Shown piece after piece: positions 54,175-63,894 of a stretch of DNA of 64,000 nt (its first letter is position 1; every line of letters begins with the position of its first letter). The DNA is taken from NCBI GenBank assembly GCA_030847615.1, contig JAUMIR010000015.1:9441501-9505500 (forward strand), read 5' to 3'. Under the pieces are notes generated by a model. It did no database searches and was not told where the DNA came from. It saw only the letters and a list, made by a program, of their open reading frames with translations. The stretch is from Gambelia wislizenii (taxonomy: Eukaryota > Chordata > Lepidosauria > Squamata > Crotaphytidae). The translations under genes were made by a program, and so were the position numbers.

Positions 54175-54600
54175 GCCAGCCTTCTTCCTCTTGCTCTCCT
54201 TGCTGATCCTGCTCACACTGCTGCCATTCCAGTTGCTGGAGATCTTCCTACTGTGGCATCCAAGCTGCTGGAATTCAGTCTGAGATTCTTGGTCACCCCT
54301 CCCAGAAGAAGCAACACCTTCCTGACTCTGAAAGACTTTGCAAAGGTTTCAGTGCCTTAAGCCTTTAAACTGCCTCCTTTAATTACTATCTATGCTTCCC
54401 CCCTCCTTACTCTGCTTTGCAAAGGAAGCATACCTATTGCGTCTCTGAAATATTGTTCTCATAAACGTCTGAGAAGCAGGAATTATGTTGCCTTTCCTTT
54501 ATAGTTCTTCTATCAGTTCTCTTCTCTTCATGGAGAATCCCACTGCATGATCATAATATTAAAATGCAAAATCACAAGACTGTGTTGGAATTATTTTCCT
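54175..54600 (+). pseudogene. psi-B: decayed paralogue of gene B
   Basis: 54185-54290 aligns with the 3' half of gene B: CTTGCTGATCC...ATTCCAGTTGCTGGAGATC against gene B ATTCCAGTTGTTGTGTCTC, with indels and no open Cys-rich frame. The similarity continues through the 3' UTR (TGCCTTAAGC) to the polyadenylation region, AAAATGCAAAATCACAAGAC against AAAGTAAAATCACAGTACC. Canonical AATAAA is absent. The start, leader and acceptor are missing, cut by the MITE half. Confidence 0.75.
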
Positions 54601-54921
54601 TAAACTTGAGGGAAGCATTTTGTCTCAATGGACAGAGTTGTGGTTAGACATGCTGGAGAGATAAGGCTCTTCGACCTTTAGGATTTAAGATTCACTACAC
54701 TGTCAGATTATTTGAATGACTGATTGAGTTAATTTATAGTCTGCTTTTTTCTCATATGGGTCCTCCATGAGCTATACCCATAGCCCCATGCAATCAAACA
54801 AAAACCTTCTTTTTCCCTCTGTTTCTTCTTTAAAATGGTGACCAGAAGTGATGTTGTGTCACATTTTGTTGCTATTCTGAATGATCAATGGAGGGAAAGG
54901 AAGGAATTTGTAAATATCCTG

Positions 54922-55025
54922 AAGCCACCAGATCCCACTTGATCTTGTAAGCTAAGCAGGATCAGCCCTGGTTAGCACTTGGATGCGAGACCACCAATGA
55001 AGCCCAGGTACTGCAGGCTACATTG
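54922..55025 (+). mobile_element. 5S-rRNA-derived SINE
   Basis: CCACTTGATCTTGTAAGC, TAAGCAGGATCAGCCCTGG and TTAGCACTTGGATGCGAGAC correspond to the internal 5S rRNA promoter region in the sense orientation, followed by a SINE-like body. The changes from true 5S rRNA and the missing ends exclude a 5S gene. Confidence 0.8.
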
Positions 55026-56333
55026 TGTGTCCACGCAAGATGCCATTCCCCCCCCTTCCCCATATCACAATAAATACCAGACACAAATTTGTTAGGAAAA
55101 TGTTGGCAAGAAATGGCCACAACTTTATTGATGACAGCTGCAGATGGTTGGCACTACACATGGGTCCGGATCCATACATCAACCAACCCGTCTGCTGGTT
55201 GATGCACCCATTGTTGATGCTCCCCAACCAGCTCTGTTACCACACTCTGCTTCCTTTTTGGCGCCAATGGGAGCAGGGCACCCAGTACAAAAGGACTGGT
55301 GACCTGAGGTGGAATTGGTGGTCTGGTGTGGCAACCAGAAATTTATCCCCAGCTGCTGGACCAGAGGGAAGACTACTGGGGTAGGAGGCTTCCTTCTGTT
55401 CCCCCAGCCAATCAGATTCAAACTTAATGTCTGCCTCCAATTGGCTGCCATTCAGCCAATCAGAGCAAAATGTCCTTGCTCTGATTGGCCACCACTCCAT
55501 CCTCCATGCAACATGTGTGCAGCCTCCTGGGAAGAAGAAACATGCCACATGGTGCTGGTCATGCTTATCGGGGGGGGGGATTGGAAGCCCTCTGCCAGGA
55601 CAGCAAAATGGCTACCAGGTGAGTTTGGCAGCCTAATTTTAGGAGAAGGAACTAGAAAAAGCACCTCTGAGGGTTCCTTGCCTAAGAAAACCCTATGAAA
55701 TTTTAGGGGACAGCATAAGGCAACAAGAGACTTGAAGGCGCACACACACAAAGCTACATCCAATTTAAAAAAGTTTAATTTATCTCTTAGTATGGTAGAG
55801 GGTCACACAAGATCATGGGAGATACCCTATGCTGATGAACCTTCATGTGAGTATAGAGGTGCTAAAATACCTGGAACTTTTTTGGGGGGCAGGGGTAGAA
55901 AAGTTTTACTGCCTTTGATCTAGTGGAGAGGGCTGTTAGTCTGCTCTTTGAGGTCTTTGGTTGGGATGCTGACAGTTGGCATAAGGGAAAAAAAAAAGTC
56001 AGACTCCTGCTTCCTTAGCCCCGGGAAGACCTGAGAGTAGAAGATCTACTTTTCTCTAAGTGCCTAGGGACTGTTTTAGTTAGTGGTGTCAGGGATTTTT
56101 GTTATGTTCTCCTAGCTGATGGTCAGTTCCAAAGTGTCTTGGGAATGTAACATGTTTTTGTAATTTTGTAGCTTTCTAAGCTATGCATGGAGAAGGATGC
56201 TCCAAGATATAATACCCAGAAACCTGATGTAATCATTTTTGTGTAGAATAATATTGTTAAAACTGGTTTTTATTTGGGGTTCCTAATCTCTCTGTCTTCC
56301 CCTGGTACTGCGGAGCACATGCGTAGGTGTAGA
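55026..56333. other. No gene; cluster of CCAAT motifs near 55.4-55.49 kb
   Basis: Direct AGCCAATCAG occurs at about 55407 and 55455, and inverted ATTGGC at about 55440 and 55484. The last pair forms a 14-bp perfect inverted repeat (55455-55468 with 55476-55489). No coding gene is supported on either strand; the open frames lack motifs. Confidence 0.5.
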
Positions 56334-56708
56334 CAGGACCGGTTTAAGGAATTTTGGGGCCCCCTGCAATGCTTTACTTTGGGGCCCCCATATGTTTATC
56401 TCAGATCAATGTAACCTAACCTATTCACCGTACAGGATGTAAAGATTATAGTAGGACCCCCGTATCCCTGGATTCATTATCCATGGGACACAAAACAGCA
56501 CACCTACCATAGAGTCTTCCTAGAAAATGTGTCTTCCCTAGCCCTTTTCTAGGCCTTCCAAGGCAACTCTATGGTATTTTAAACCAGAAATCCCATTATT
56601 TTCATATTAAGGAGGCCAACACGAGGCCCTCTCTTGACCTCGGGGCCCCCTCTTGACCTTGGGGCCCCCTGCCAATGCTGATTTGGCAGACAGGTTAAAC
56701 CGGCCCTG
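56334..56708. mobile_element. hAT-type MITE with 8-bp TSD
   Basis: The ends CAGGACCGGTTTAA (left) and TTAAACCGGCCCTG (right) are terminal inverted repeats with one mismatch. The flanks GGTGTAGA (56326-56333) and GGTGTAGA (56709-56716) are a perfect 8-bp target duplication. The interior has GGGGCCCC-rich subterminal repeats and no transposase. Confidence 0.92.
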
Positions 56709-56867
56709 GGTGTAGAGAGCTCCAGTCTGGCTAGCCCTCTCTTCTTTGCCTGAGCACTTAGGACACAGGAAAATCTATGACAAGTAATAGAGCCCAGGTT
56801 TGGGAGTTGGGTCTACCCAGCCTTGTCTATGAAAAGACAGAAAGTTCTGTCTCTTTATGCAAGGATA

Positions 56868-57090
56868 ATATAATAATAATAATAATAATAAAATTTTATT
56901 TATATCCCGCCCCTCTGCAACGCAATCGGGGCGGCTTACAATATAAAAACCACATACTCACAATACCCTAGCCCACCCACCCCTTAAAATAATATTAAAT
57001 TGCAAAGGATTAAAAACATGCATTAATTAAAATATATATAAATTAGAAGGAAAAAAATTAAAAACATACAATCGTAGCCTATAATATGAT
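56868..57090 (-). mobile_element. L2 LINE 3' UTR fragment
   Basis: (AAT)n followed by AAAATTTTATTTATATCCCG and CGGGGCGGCTTACAATA, the reverse complement of the L2 3' end at 49.5 kb. There is no coding sequence. Confidence 0.8.
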
Positions 57091-57267
57091 ATGCCAACAA
57101 CTGGGAATGCCATTGTCTGAATGCATGCTCCACCTACTGAACTACTGAATACCCATCAGAAGGCAGAAAGTAACCTGTTCACACCATACTGTATATTGTA
57201 ATTTGTGATTTTATTATCTCTCAGGAGAGTTATTCAGAGAATTGAAACAGAGACAAAAGTATCCCAT

Positions 57268-57273
57268 TTTATT
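57268..57273 (-). terminator. Polyadenylation signal of gene A
   Basis: AATAAA on the minus strand about 265 nt past the gene A stop codon. Confidence 0.6.
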
Positions 57274-57537
57274 GACAAACCATTAGAGATGCTATTTCAG
57301 GCATGAAAGGAAGATGCCTCCTTCACAGATGACAAAATAAAGACAGAAGAGACAAAAGGCAGAATCAGCAAGATGAAGGAGACAGGTGCAAAGCTTCAAG
57401 AAATCACCATGCCAAGATGAAGTCTGAAAGAAGAGATCAGAGAAGCTCTAACCCAGTGAGGATACTGTTGGTGGTATTCCTTGGTCCTTCACATTAAGGT
57501 GGCTTGCACCCCCAGCTTCCCTTCAGCTACAACATTG

Positions 57538-57783
57538 TTAGGGATAACAACATGTTGTGCTACAACATGAAGAAGGACAGCAACTGGAATCACAGCAGAA
57601 AGAACCAGAGGAAATAGAACTGCAGGAAGGAGGGCAGCAGCAAGGGGAACAAGAGCAGGAAGACTGGCCACAGCAGCATGGTTCACAGCAGTAGGAAGGG
57701 CAGCAGCAACAGCAAGGTTCACAGCAGCAAGATTGGCCACAGCTGCAAGAGGAGCAACAGCAACAGTTGGAACAGCAGGACAT
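57538..57783 (-). CDS. Gene A: cysteine-rich structural (corneous/KRTAP-like) protein, 81 aa
   Basis: An 81-residue protein with 35 Cys (43%): [20 protein letters not shown], two CCEPC-type modules (residues about 20-36), [19 protein letters not shown], ending [11 protein letters not shown]. The ATG at 57783 is chosen because a splice acceptor TTCTTTCAG|CTC lies 26 nt upstream (exon 2 from 57809), as in genes B and C; upstream codons in frame are intronic or transposon-derived. Ngaro-3 begins about 20 nt upstream of that acceptor, in the opposite orientation, so the branch point and any exon 1 lie in or beyond the element. Exon 1 is not in the window. It may still be expressed with a very long intron, or it may have been silenced. 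Confidence 0.82.
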   Translation of the reverse strand: MSCCSNCCCCSSCSCGQSCCCEPCCCCCPSYCCEPCCCGQSSCSCSPCCCPPSCSSISSGSFCCDSSCCPSSCCSTTCCYP

Positions 57784-57829
57784 GTTGTCAAAGGGGAGGT
57801 CAGATAGAGCTGAAAGAACAGACAACCCC

Positions 57830-57862
57830 CCCCCGGATCCTGAAGAATGGTGGATCCGGGGG
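57830..57862. repeat. Left-end inverted repeat of Ngaro-3
   Basis: Perfect 11-bp arms CCCCCGGATCC (57830-57840) and GGATCCGGGGG (57852-57862) with an 11-nt spacer. A TATA-like CCTATTTTACC lies about 120 bp downstream, at 57959-57969. Confidence 0.8.
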
Positions 57863-58240
57863 AGGTGTTTTAATGATGCGCAGGGAGGCGAGCCCATGGG
57901 CTGGCCTGGGCGTGGACATGCCCTGGTCGGGAGGAGTCAGGGGAGGCGCCAGGCAGGACCTATTTTACCCCTTGCCTCCCCTGGTCTCCTCCTCTTTTCC
58001 ATCTTTTCGACGCGAGGACTCTTTCGTGGGACAGGGATAAGTTTAATTTCTTTGTTTGCTTTGTTGGGGCTGGGAGTGGCCGTGTGTATTGTATGACCTC
58101 TTATCCTTTGTTTTTCTGTTTGCTACTTCACTGTTTGATTGTCCGATTTACATTCCTGTTTGTTTATTCGTTTATTGTTTATTGTTTGCTGTTTGCTAGT
58201 TGTTTGTTGTTTGCTCTGGACCTCCGAAGCTCCCCAGCGG

Positions 58241-58900
58241 GCCCGGTCGCCTTGCGCTTTCCCCCCTTCCCTCTGGAAAGCCGCCCGGCTCCCCAGCGCG
58301 GCTCCCCAGCGCAGCGCCTCTGAGGCGCGGCTCCTCGACGTGCCCGGTCGCCTCGCGCCCTTCCCCCCTCCCTCTAGAAAGCCTTCCCGGCCCCTCCGCG
58401 CGGCTTCCCAGTGCGGCGCCTCCGAGGCGCGGCCGCCTCTGAGCTAGGCGCGGCTCCCCGACGCGCCTGGTTGCCTTGCGCCCCTCCCCCCTCCCTCTGG
58501 AAAGCCGCCCGGCCACTCCAGCGCGGCTTCCCAGCGCGGCGCCTCCGAGCCGCGTCCGCCTCCGAGCCCAGCGCGGCTCCCCTGGTGCCCTGCCCAGCGC
58601 GCCCGGTCGCGTCACGCCCCTCCCCCCTCCCTCTTGAAAGCCGCCCGGCCCCTCCGCGCGGCTTCCCAGCGCAGCGCCTCCGAGGCACGGCCGCCTCTGA
58701 ACTAGGCGCGGCTCCCCGACGCGCCCGGTCACCTCGCGCCCCTCCCCCCTCCCTCTTGAAAGCCGCCTGGCCCCTCCGCGCGGCTTCCCAGCGTGGCGCC
58801 TCCGAGGCGCGGCCGCCTCCGAGCCCAGCGCGGCTCCCCTGCTGCCCTGCCCAGCATGCCCGGTCGCCTCGCGCCCCCCCTCCCCCTCCCCTCTCGAGAG
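58241..58900 (+). repeat. GC-rich tandem repeat array in the Ngaro-3 leader
   Basis: Six units each beginning GCCCGGTCGCC or a variant at 58241, 58342, 58465, 58601, 58723 and 58858, containing CCTCCCTCT(G/T)GAAAGCCGCC and GGCTTCCCAGCG. The spacings are 101, 123, 136, 122 and 135 bp, so the last four intervals alternate between a short and a long unit, a dimeric higher-order repeat of about 258 bp. The long arginine/alanine-rich open frames on both strands across it are products of the repeats. Confidence 0.85.
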
Positions 58901-58929
58901 CTCATTCGGGGGACATTCGGCTTTGGCAG

Positions 58930-58965
58930 GACGTCGCGCCACGTGGCGTCCGCCATTTTTGCCCG
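58930..58965 (+). promoter_or_regulatory. E-box palindrome and YY1-like motif
   Basis: CGCCACGTGGCG (a palindromic E-box) is followed directly by TCCGCCATTTTTG, a YY1-type motif. A second GCGCCACGTGGC is at about 59028. YY1 sites near the 5' end are known promoter elements of mammalian L1; a role here is inferred. Confidence 0.4.
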
Positions 58966-59193
58966 GGATCCCTCCTGCTTGGTTCTCCCCCCCCCTTTTT
59001 TCTTTGTTTGGCCTGTGTCAGCCTAGCGCCACGTGGCCCCCCCCCTTTTTTTGATATCCCTTTGTAGATATATTCCTGGCTTGCTTTATTTAATCATTAT
59101 TTTAGTTGTGTATTGGCATTTTATTAGTGTATTAGTCTATTTGCATTTTATTTCATTTCAATTCATTTCATTGTTTTAATCAGTGTCGTCTAC

Positions 59194-59530
59194 TGCTTGC
59201 ATTTTAATTCGTTGTTTTGCTTAGATTATATTCTTTTAAGTCATTGTTTTTACTGCTTGCGTTTTAATTCGTTCTTTTGCTTAGATTATCTTATTTTAAT
59301 TCATTGTTTGTTTGTTTTACTGCTTGCAATTTAATTCGTTGTTTTGCTTAGATTATATTCTTTATTAGTGTACTGGCGTTTTATTAGTGTATTTGCATTT
59401 TAACTAATTGTTTGTTTTCTTAGTATACTGGCATTTTATTAGCTTATTTGCATTTAATTAATTGTTTACTTGGCTTATCCCCCCCCCCTCTTTTTATTTA
59501 CCGCTTGCATTTTAATTTGATGTTTTGCTT
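59194..59530 (+). repeat. T-rich tandem repeats in the Ngaro-3 leader
   Basis: A unit TGCTTGC(A/G)TTTTAATTCG...TTTTGCTTAGATTAT recurs at 59194, 59254 and 59321 and, degenerate, at 59502 (periods 60 and 67, then a gap with a second short repeat based on GGC(A/G)TTTTATTAG). The function is unknown. Confidence 0.75.
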
Positions 59531-59931
59531 AGATAATATTGCTTTATTCATTCGTCAATTCATTGGATTATTTGCATTCTGATTTCCTGGATTTAGATAC
59601 ACAAGATCTTTTTGGGTTTACTGCGTAAACTTCTTCGTTTACTGAGGATCTTGCTTGGAGTTCTTTACCCTGTGACATTATTCATTTGATTGTTTCTTCA
59701 GTTGTCTATTCTCCTGTTGCATTATTCATTCCTTGCTTATTCATTTGTTTATTCTTCATTGGTTTCTGCCTTTGTTTCTTCTTAGGTTGCATTATTCATT
59801 GGTTTCTGGCATTGAGTTCCCTGTGATTGTCTTCCACTTTTCCTTGGTTTACTTTTACTGATAGTGATTGGTTCCTTTTTACTCGGATTGCTTGTACTAA
59901 TAGTTTCTGTAATTCTCCTTTGTGCAGTGTC

Positions 59932-61278
59932 ATGGCCCCCAAGGCTAGGAGAGGTGGAAGGGGCAAGGTGCCAGTGGAGCCAGCACGCCCTCGGGACCCG
60001 GTCGAGCCAGTCGAACCTGCCCCCCCTGATGTCCCGGTTGAACCGGTGTATCCCCCCCCTATGGACACCATTGTGAATGTGTTACAGCAAATACTGGATC
60101 GCTTGCAGGCCTTGGAGGACATGCGTCAGCCCAGGCCTCCGAAGCGTCCTGCTAGGGATAACGAAGTTGGTCTTTCCACCGATGTTGCTAATCAACTGCT
60201 TGCTCGCATACAGGCATTGGAAGATCAGGGAGATGCGGCTAATCGCGATACCCAGGAGGGAGACGAGTCTCCGGGAGAAGGTCCGAGCTCACAGCCGGTG
60301 TCACTTCCTCAAAGTGAGTCTGCTCATGACACTAACAACACTTACACACAGGCGTGGCCCTGGAGCCAACCTGACCCCAACTCTGATCCCAGTGCTCAGG
60401 TGTTTGCTGCCTCCCCAGGAAGCCCGCCCAATGCTATGTTTGGTTGGTACCCCCCTATGCAGTGGGGATCCCCCTATTCTGGGAACCCTATGGCATCGCC
60501 TCCCCCGGGTGGCCAGGCTACCATTGGCCTTCCTCATGTTCCTGTAGGCTTGGAACCGGCCCCCGCGTTGGGTGAGCATTTGGCCCCTGCTACCAAAGAA
60601 AAAATCTTGAAGGGGGAGTATGTGGACATTTTCTCTCTCCTTTTCCGTGAACTGGAGAAGAAAGAGAGAGATGAATTGGATGATAGGGAAAAGGAAAAAA
60701 TTAAAAAGAGGAGGGTTGACAGAACGTGGTCCAACTGGTTAGCAGGTTTCCTTATTTATGCTGGGGTGGTCTCCCACAGCCAGCCACACAAATCTTATGC
60801 CCTATTTAGGTACCTTGATATTATCTACAGGGCGTATGTTGATTTTGCTGGCCCGGCTTGGCTTCAGTACGATGAAGCGTTCCGGCAAATGGCAGCCTCC
60901 TACCCTACCTTGAGGTGGGACATTATCAACTCACACCTGTGGCTGCAAATTATGTCTCCCAGCCGGCCCATACTGGGGGAACGAGCACAGAGCGGCCACC
61001 TGTTGCAGAATGCTCGTCCTGGCAGTTCATCACGCCAGGCTGCCCAGCCTAATCAGCCGGCGACGCCTAATCGTCGGCTGTTATGCTGGGAGTTTGGGTA
61101 CCGAGGCACGTGCTCCCGCCACCCATGTGCCTTTCGCCACGAATGTTCCATCTGCAGTGGGACACACTCGTTCCGTAATTGCCCAAAAGGGAGGGGTCAG
61201 TTCGGCAGGGACCAGCCGGGAGGTAGGAAAGGTCCCAACAACCCGGCCCCTCAGGGAAAAGGGTCCCAGCCCAATTAG
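59932..61278 (+). CDS. Ngaro-3 gag-like protein, 448 aa
   Basis: The start at 59932 (GTCATGG context, MAPKARRGGRGKVPVEP) is preceded by an acceptor-like TCCTTTGTGCAG. N-terminal Pro/Val/Glu repeats (about residues 12-45) are followed by a coiled-coil-like segment (NVLQQILDRLQALEDM), a Pro/Gln-rich middle, a conserved core (EYVDIFSLLFRELEKKERDE; RTWSNWLAGFLIYAGVVSH) and a Cys/His cluster (CWEFGYRGTCSRHPCAFRHE, then CSICSGTHSFRNC). The core and cluster match the Ngaro-2 gag. The frame is fully open. Its role, from the family, is RNA binding and assembly. Confidence 0.85.
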   Translation: MAPKARRGGRGKVPVEPARPRDPVEPVEPAPPDVPVEPVYPPPMDTIVNVLQQILDRLQALEDMRQPRPPKRPARDNEVGLSTDVANQLLARIQALEDQGDAANRDTQEGDESPGEGPSSQPVSLPQSESAHDTNNTYTQAWPWSQPDPNSDPSAQVFAASPGSPPNAMFGWYPPMQWGSPYSGNPMASPPPGGQATIGLPHVPVGLEPAPALGEHLAPATKEKILKGEYVDIFSLLFRELEKKERDELDDREKEKIKKRRVDRTWSNWLAGFLIYAGVVSHSQPHKSYALFRYLDIIYRAYVDFAGPAWLQYDEAFRQMAASYPTLRWDIINSHLWLQIMSPSRPILGERAQSGHLLQNARPGSSSRQAAQPNQPATPNRRLLCWEFGYRGTCSRHPCAFRHECSICSGTHSFRNCPKGRGQFGRDQPGGRKGPNNPAPQGKGSQPN

Positions 61279-62782
61279 GCTGGAGGTTCTGGCTGCCTGG
61301 CTTTATGTATACCCGGATCGGTCGGCAGCCCAGTACCTCCGGGACGGGTTCCATGAGGGCTTTCGCATTCCTTATCAGGGTGTGCGCAGGCCTTACATGG
61401 CACCTAATCTAAAATCAGTGAAGGGTCTAGAACATGTGGTTAGGCAGAAGATTCAGAAGGAGGTCGCAGAGGGCCGGGTCCTGGGCCCATTTGAGCACCC
61501 GCCCTCTTCTTGCTTGCGGGTCTCTCCTTTGGGTATTGTCCCAAAGAAGACACCGGGCGAATTTCGTTTGATTCATCATCTGTCTTATCCAAGGGGGCAA
61601 TCCATTAATGATTTCATTCCGCAGGAATAGTGTACTGTTCATTATACCTCATTCGATGCAGCAGTCAAGGTAGTTAAGCGATTCGGCCTCGGTGCTGAGC
61701 TTGCCAAGTGTGATATTAAATCGGCTTTTCGCCTGTTGCCAGTTCATCCTGACGATTTCGAGCTACTGGGCTTCTCATTTGACGGCTTATACTATATGGA
61801 TCGGGCTATGCCTATGGGCTGTTCTGTCTCCTGTGCTGCCTTTGAGAAGTTCAGTACCTTTTTGGAATGGGCGATTAAGCATCACACTGGTCACCACGGG
61901 GTAGTACACTACCTTGACGACTTCCTATTTGTAGGGCGGTTCGGCACGGGGGTCTGTCGCTCCCTTATGGTGCAGTTCCAAGACCTTATGGCGGTCTTTG
62001 GGGTTCCTCTAGCTCAGGAGAAGACAGAGGGCCCGAGTCAACGATTGGCCTTTCTGGGCATCGAAATTGACACCGTGAATCAGTTTTGCCGCCTACCTGC
62101 GGATAAGATAGATGATCTCCTCCTCAGGGTCATTAGCTTCCTTCAACGCAGCAAGGCCACACTACGAGAATTTCAAGAACTTATTGGCCACCTTAATTTT
62201 GCGTGCAAAGTAATTGCGCCGGGACGGGCCTTCCTCCGGCGCCTATGTGATGCCACCACCGGAGTTTCAGTACCACACCACAGGATCCGCATCACACGTG
62301 AAATTAAGCTGGATTTAGATGTTTGGCATAGCTTCCTGCAACAGTTTAATGGGGTTTCCTTCTGGAGGGACAAATTGCGCTTGGGGGACGCCCTTAAGGT
62401 GTCTTCAGATGCATCGGGTTCTCTGGGCTTTGGGGTCTACTTTGCCGGGAGGTGGTGCGCTGAACGCTGGCCAAGCTCCTGGGTAGGTTCGGACGTCACA
62501 GGGGACCTCACCTTCTTGGAGCTCTTCCCTATTCTAGTGGCCATCAAGTTGTGGCCGCATGAATTTGCCAACTCCACAGTGCGCTTCTGGTGCGATAACA
62601 TGGCCACTGTACAGGTGGTGAATTCTCTCACTTCAAAATCCAGGAGGGTTATGAATTTGGTTAGAGCGTTCACCCTACAATGCCTTAAGTACAACATTCT
62701 GTTTACTGCGTCCCATGTGGCAGGAGTGGACAATGGCATCGCCGATGCTCTCTCCCGTTTGCAGATGGACCGCTTCAGGTGA
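61010..62782 (+). pseudogene. Ngaro-3 reverse transcriptase-RNase H with one nonsense codon
   Basis: The frame opens at ATG 61010 inside gag (+1). RT: SPLGIVPKKTPGEFRLIHHL, then TAG at 61628-61630 where Ngaro-2 has Leu (PPELCTV), then LAKCDIKSAFRLLPVHP, AMPMGCSVSCAAFEKFS, VVHYLDDFLFVG (YLDD) and LAFLGIEIDTVNQF. RNase H: LKVSSDASGSLGFGVYF, LTFLELFPILVA, RFWCDNMATVQVV and DNGIADALSRLQ. All catalytic acids are present. It ends TGA at 62780-62782, overlapping the recombinase frame by four bases. Apart from the single stop I see no lesion. Confidence 0.88.
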
Positions 62783-63744
62783 TTAGCTCCGGGCGCCGCC
62801 GAGATGCCGGACCCGATGCCAGAGGATTTGTGGGAGCTTGGACTGGTGAGATAGTGAAGACTATTAGCCTCTCCATTGCTCCAAGCACCAGGAAGGTGTA
62901 CAAGCGGTCTATTCAGGAATTCTTTGAGTTTAGAAACTCTGTGCGTCTCCCCAATTCCTGGCCAGTTCTAGTCCCTCACCTGTTACAATTCTGTGTCTCC
63001 CTTAAGAGGAAAGGCCTTGCCCCCCAATCTATTCGGTCCAGACTGGCCGCCTTGGCCTTCTGGAGCAAGGCCCAGGGCATGCAGGACAATACCGCTGACT
63101 TTAGGATACGAAAGGCGCTGGAGGGTAGGGCCAGACAGCGGGGCAAGGCAAGTGACGATAGGCAACCACTCTCACCAGCCATTCTCAAAGGTCTTTTCCA
63201 GATATGGCCCAACATATGTTTGACCCCATTCGAGGTGGCGCTGCTACACGCCGCCTCCTTGACGGCCTTTTTCGGGGCGTTACGCATCAGCGAACTGGTG
63301 GTGGCGTCTAGAAAGGACTCGTCGGGTCTCGCCCTGGGTGTGGGTGACGTAGTAGTGAGCCCCAAGCAGGTTAGTCTAAAGATTAGAAGATCCAAAACCG
63401 ATCAGATAGGCAGGGGCAGTGACATTACCCTGCGCGAGTGCTACGACCCGACACTTTGTCCTGTTGTGGCCCTTAGGGAGTATTTGAAGTTACGCCCTTC
63501 TGTGCCTGGCCCCCTTTTCTGTCACGCCGATGGGTCCCCATTAACAAAGTATCAGTTCTGGTCTATTACGACTAAAGCCTTGACACGCCTGGGCTTGGGA
63601 GGCGTGCGGTTTTGTTCACACTCCTTTCGGATTGGGGCTGCTTCAACGGCCACTGCAATGGGTATGCAGCCCGAGGCCATCAAGCGATTGGGTCGTTGGA
63701 AGTCTGCTGCTTACAAGGGATATGTACGTCCGTTATGCAATTAG
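62779..63744 (+). CDS. Ngaro-3 tyrosine recombinase, 321 aa, complete motifs
   Basis: The open frame begins at a GTG overlapping the RT stop, so the true start or translation mechanism is unclear. N-terminal SAM-like domain: PSTRKVYKRSIQEFFEF. Catalytic residues: Arg in TAFFGALRISELVVAS, Lys in LKIRRSKTDQIGRG, His-x-x-Arg in CSHSFRIGAASTATA, Trp in KRLGRWKSAA and Tyr in YKGYVRPLC. The family integrates circular cDNA by site-specific strand exchange. Stop TAG at 63742-63744. This is the only copy in the window with every catalytic position. Confidence 0.88.
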   Translation: MISSGRRRDAGPDARGFVGAWTGEIVKTISLSIAPSTRKVYKRSIQEFFEFRNSVRLPNSWPVLVPHLLQFCVSLKRKGLAPQSIRSRLAALAFWSKAQGMQDNTADFRIRKALEGRARQRGKASDDRQPLSPAILKGLFQIWPNICLTPFEVALLHAASLTAFFGALRISELVVASRKDSSGLALGVGDVVVSPKQVSLKIRRSKTDQIGRGSDITLRECYDPTLCPVVALREYLKLRPSVPGPLFCHADGSPLTKYQFWSITTKALTRLGLGGVRFCSHSFRIGAASTATAMGMQPEAIKRLGRWKSAAYKGYVRPLCN

Positions 63745-63894
63745 CTATGTAATTGCCTCTGTCCTATGATTGTCTGTGCTTTCTTTTCCAGATATGTGGT
63801 GCCGGGTACTGACTTGTAGCTATGTAGTTGCCTCTGTCCTATGATTGCCTGTGCTTTCTTTTCCAGATATGAGGTGCCGGGTACTGATTTGTGG
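63745..63894 (+). repeat. 75-bp tandem duplication containing acceptor-like tract and ATG
   Basis: Units 63745-63819 and 63820-63894 differ at a few positions. Each contains CTTTCTTTTCCAG followed by ATATG(T/A)GGTGCCGGGTACTGA. Unit 1 leads to a short frame that stops; unit 2 leads into the hydrolase frame. Confidence 0.92.

Noticed and set aside
54922..55025. 5S rRNA gene
   Set aside because: Only the internal promoter region is similar, with substitutions and missing 5' and 3' ends; it fits a 5S-headed SINE.
58196..59067. Long Arg/Ala/Pro-rich ORFs on both strands of the GC-rich array
   Set aside because: They are explained by GC-rich tandem repeats without stop codons; no domain, no conserved start and equal openness on both strands.
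58241..59530. CRISPR-like array
   Set aside because: Units are contiguous or degenerate without unique equal-length spacers, and the context is a vertebrate retrotransposon leader.
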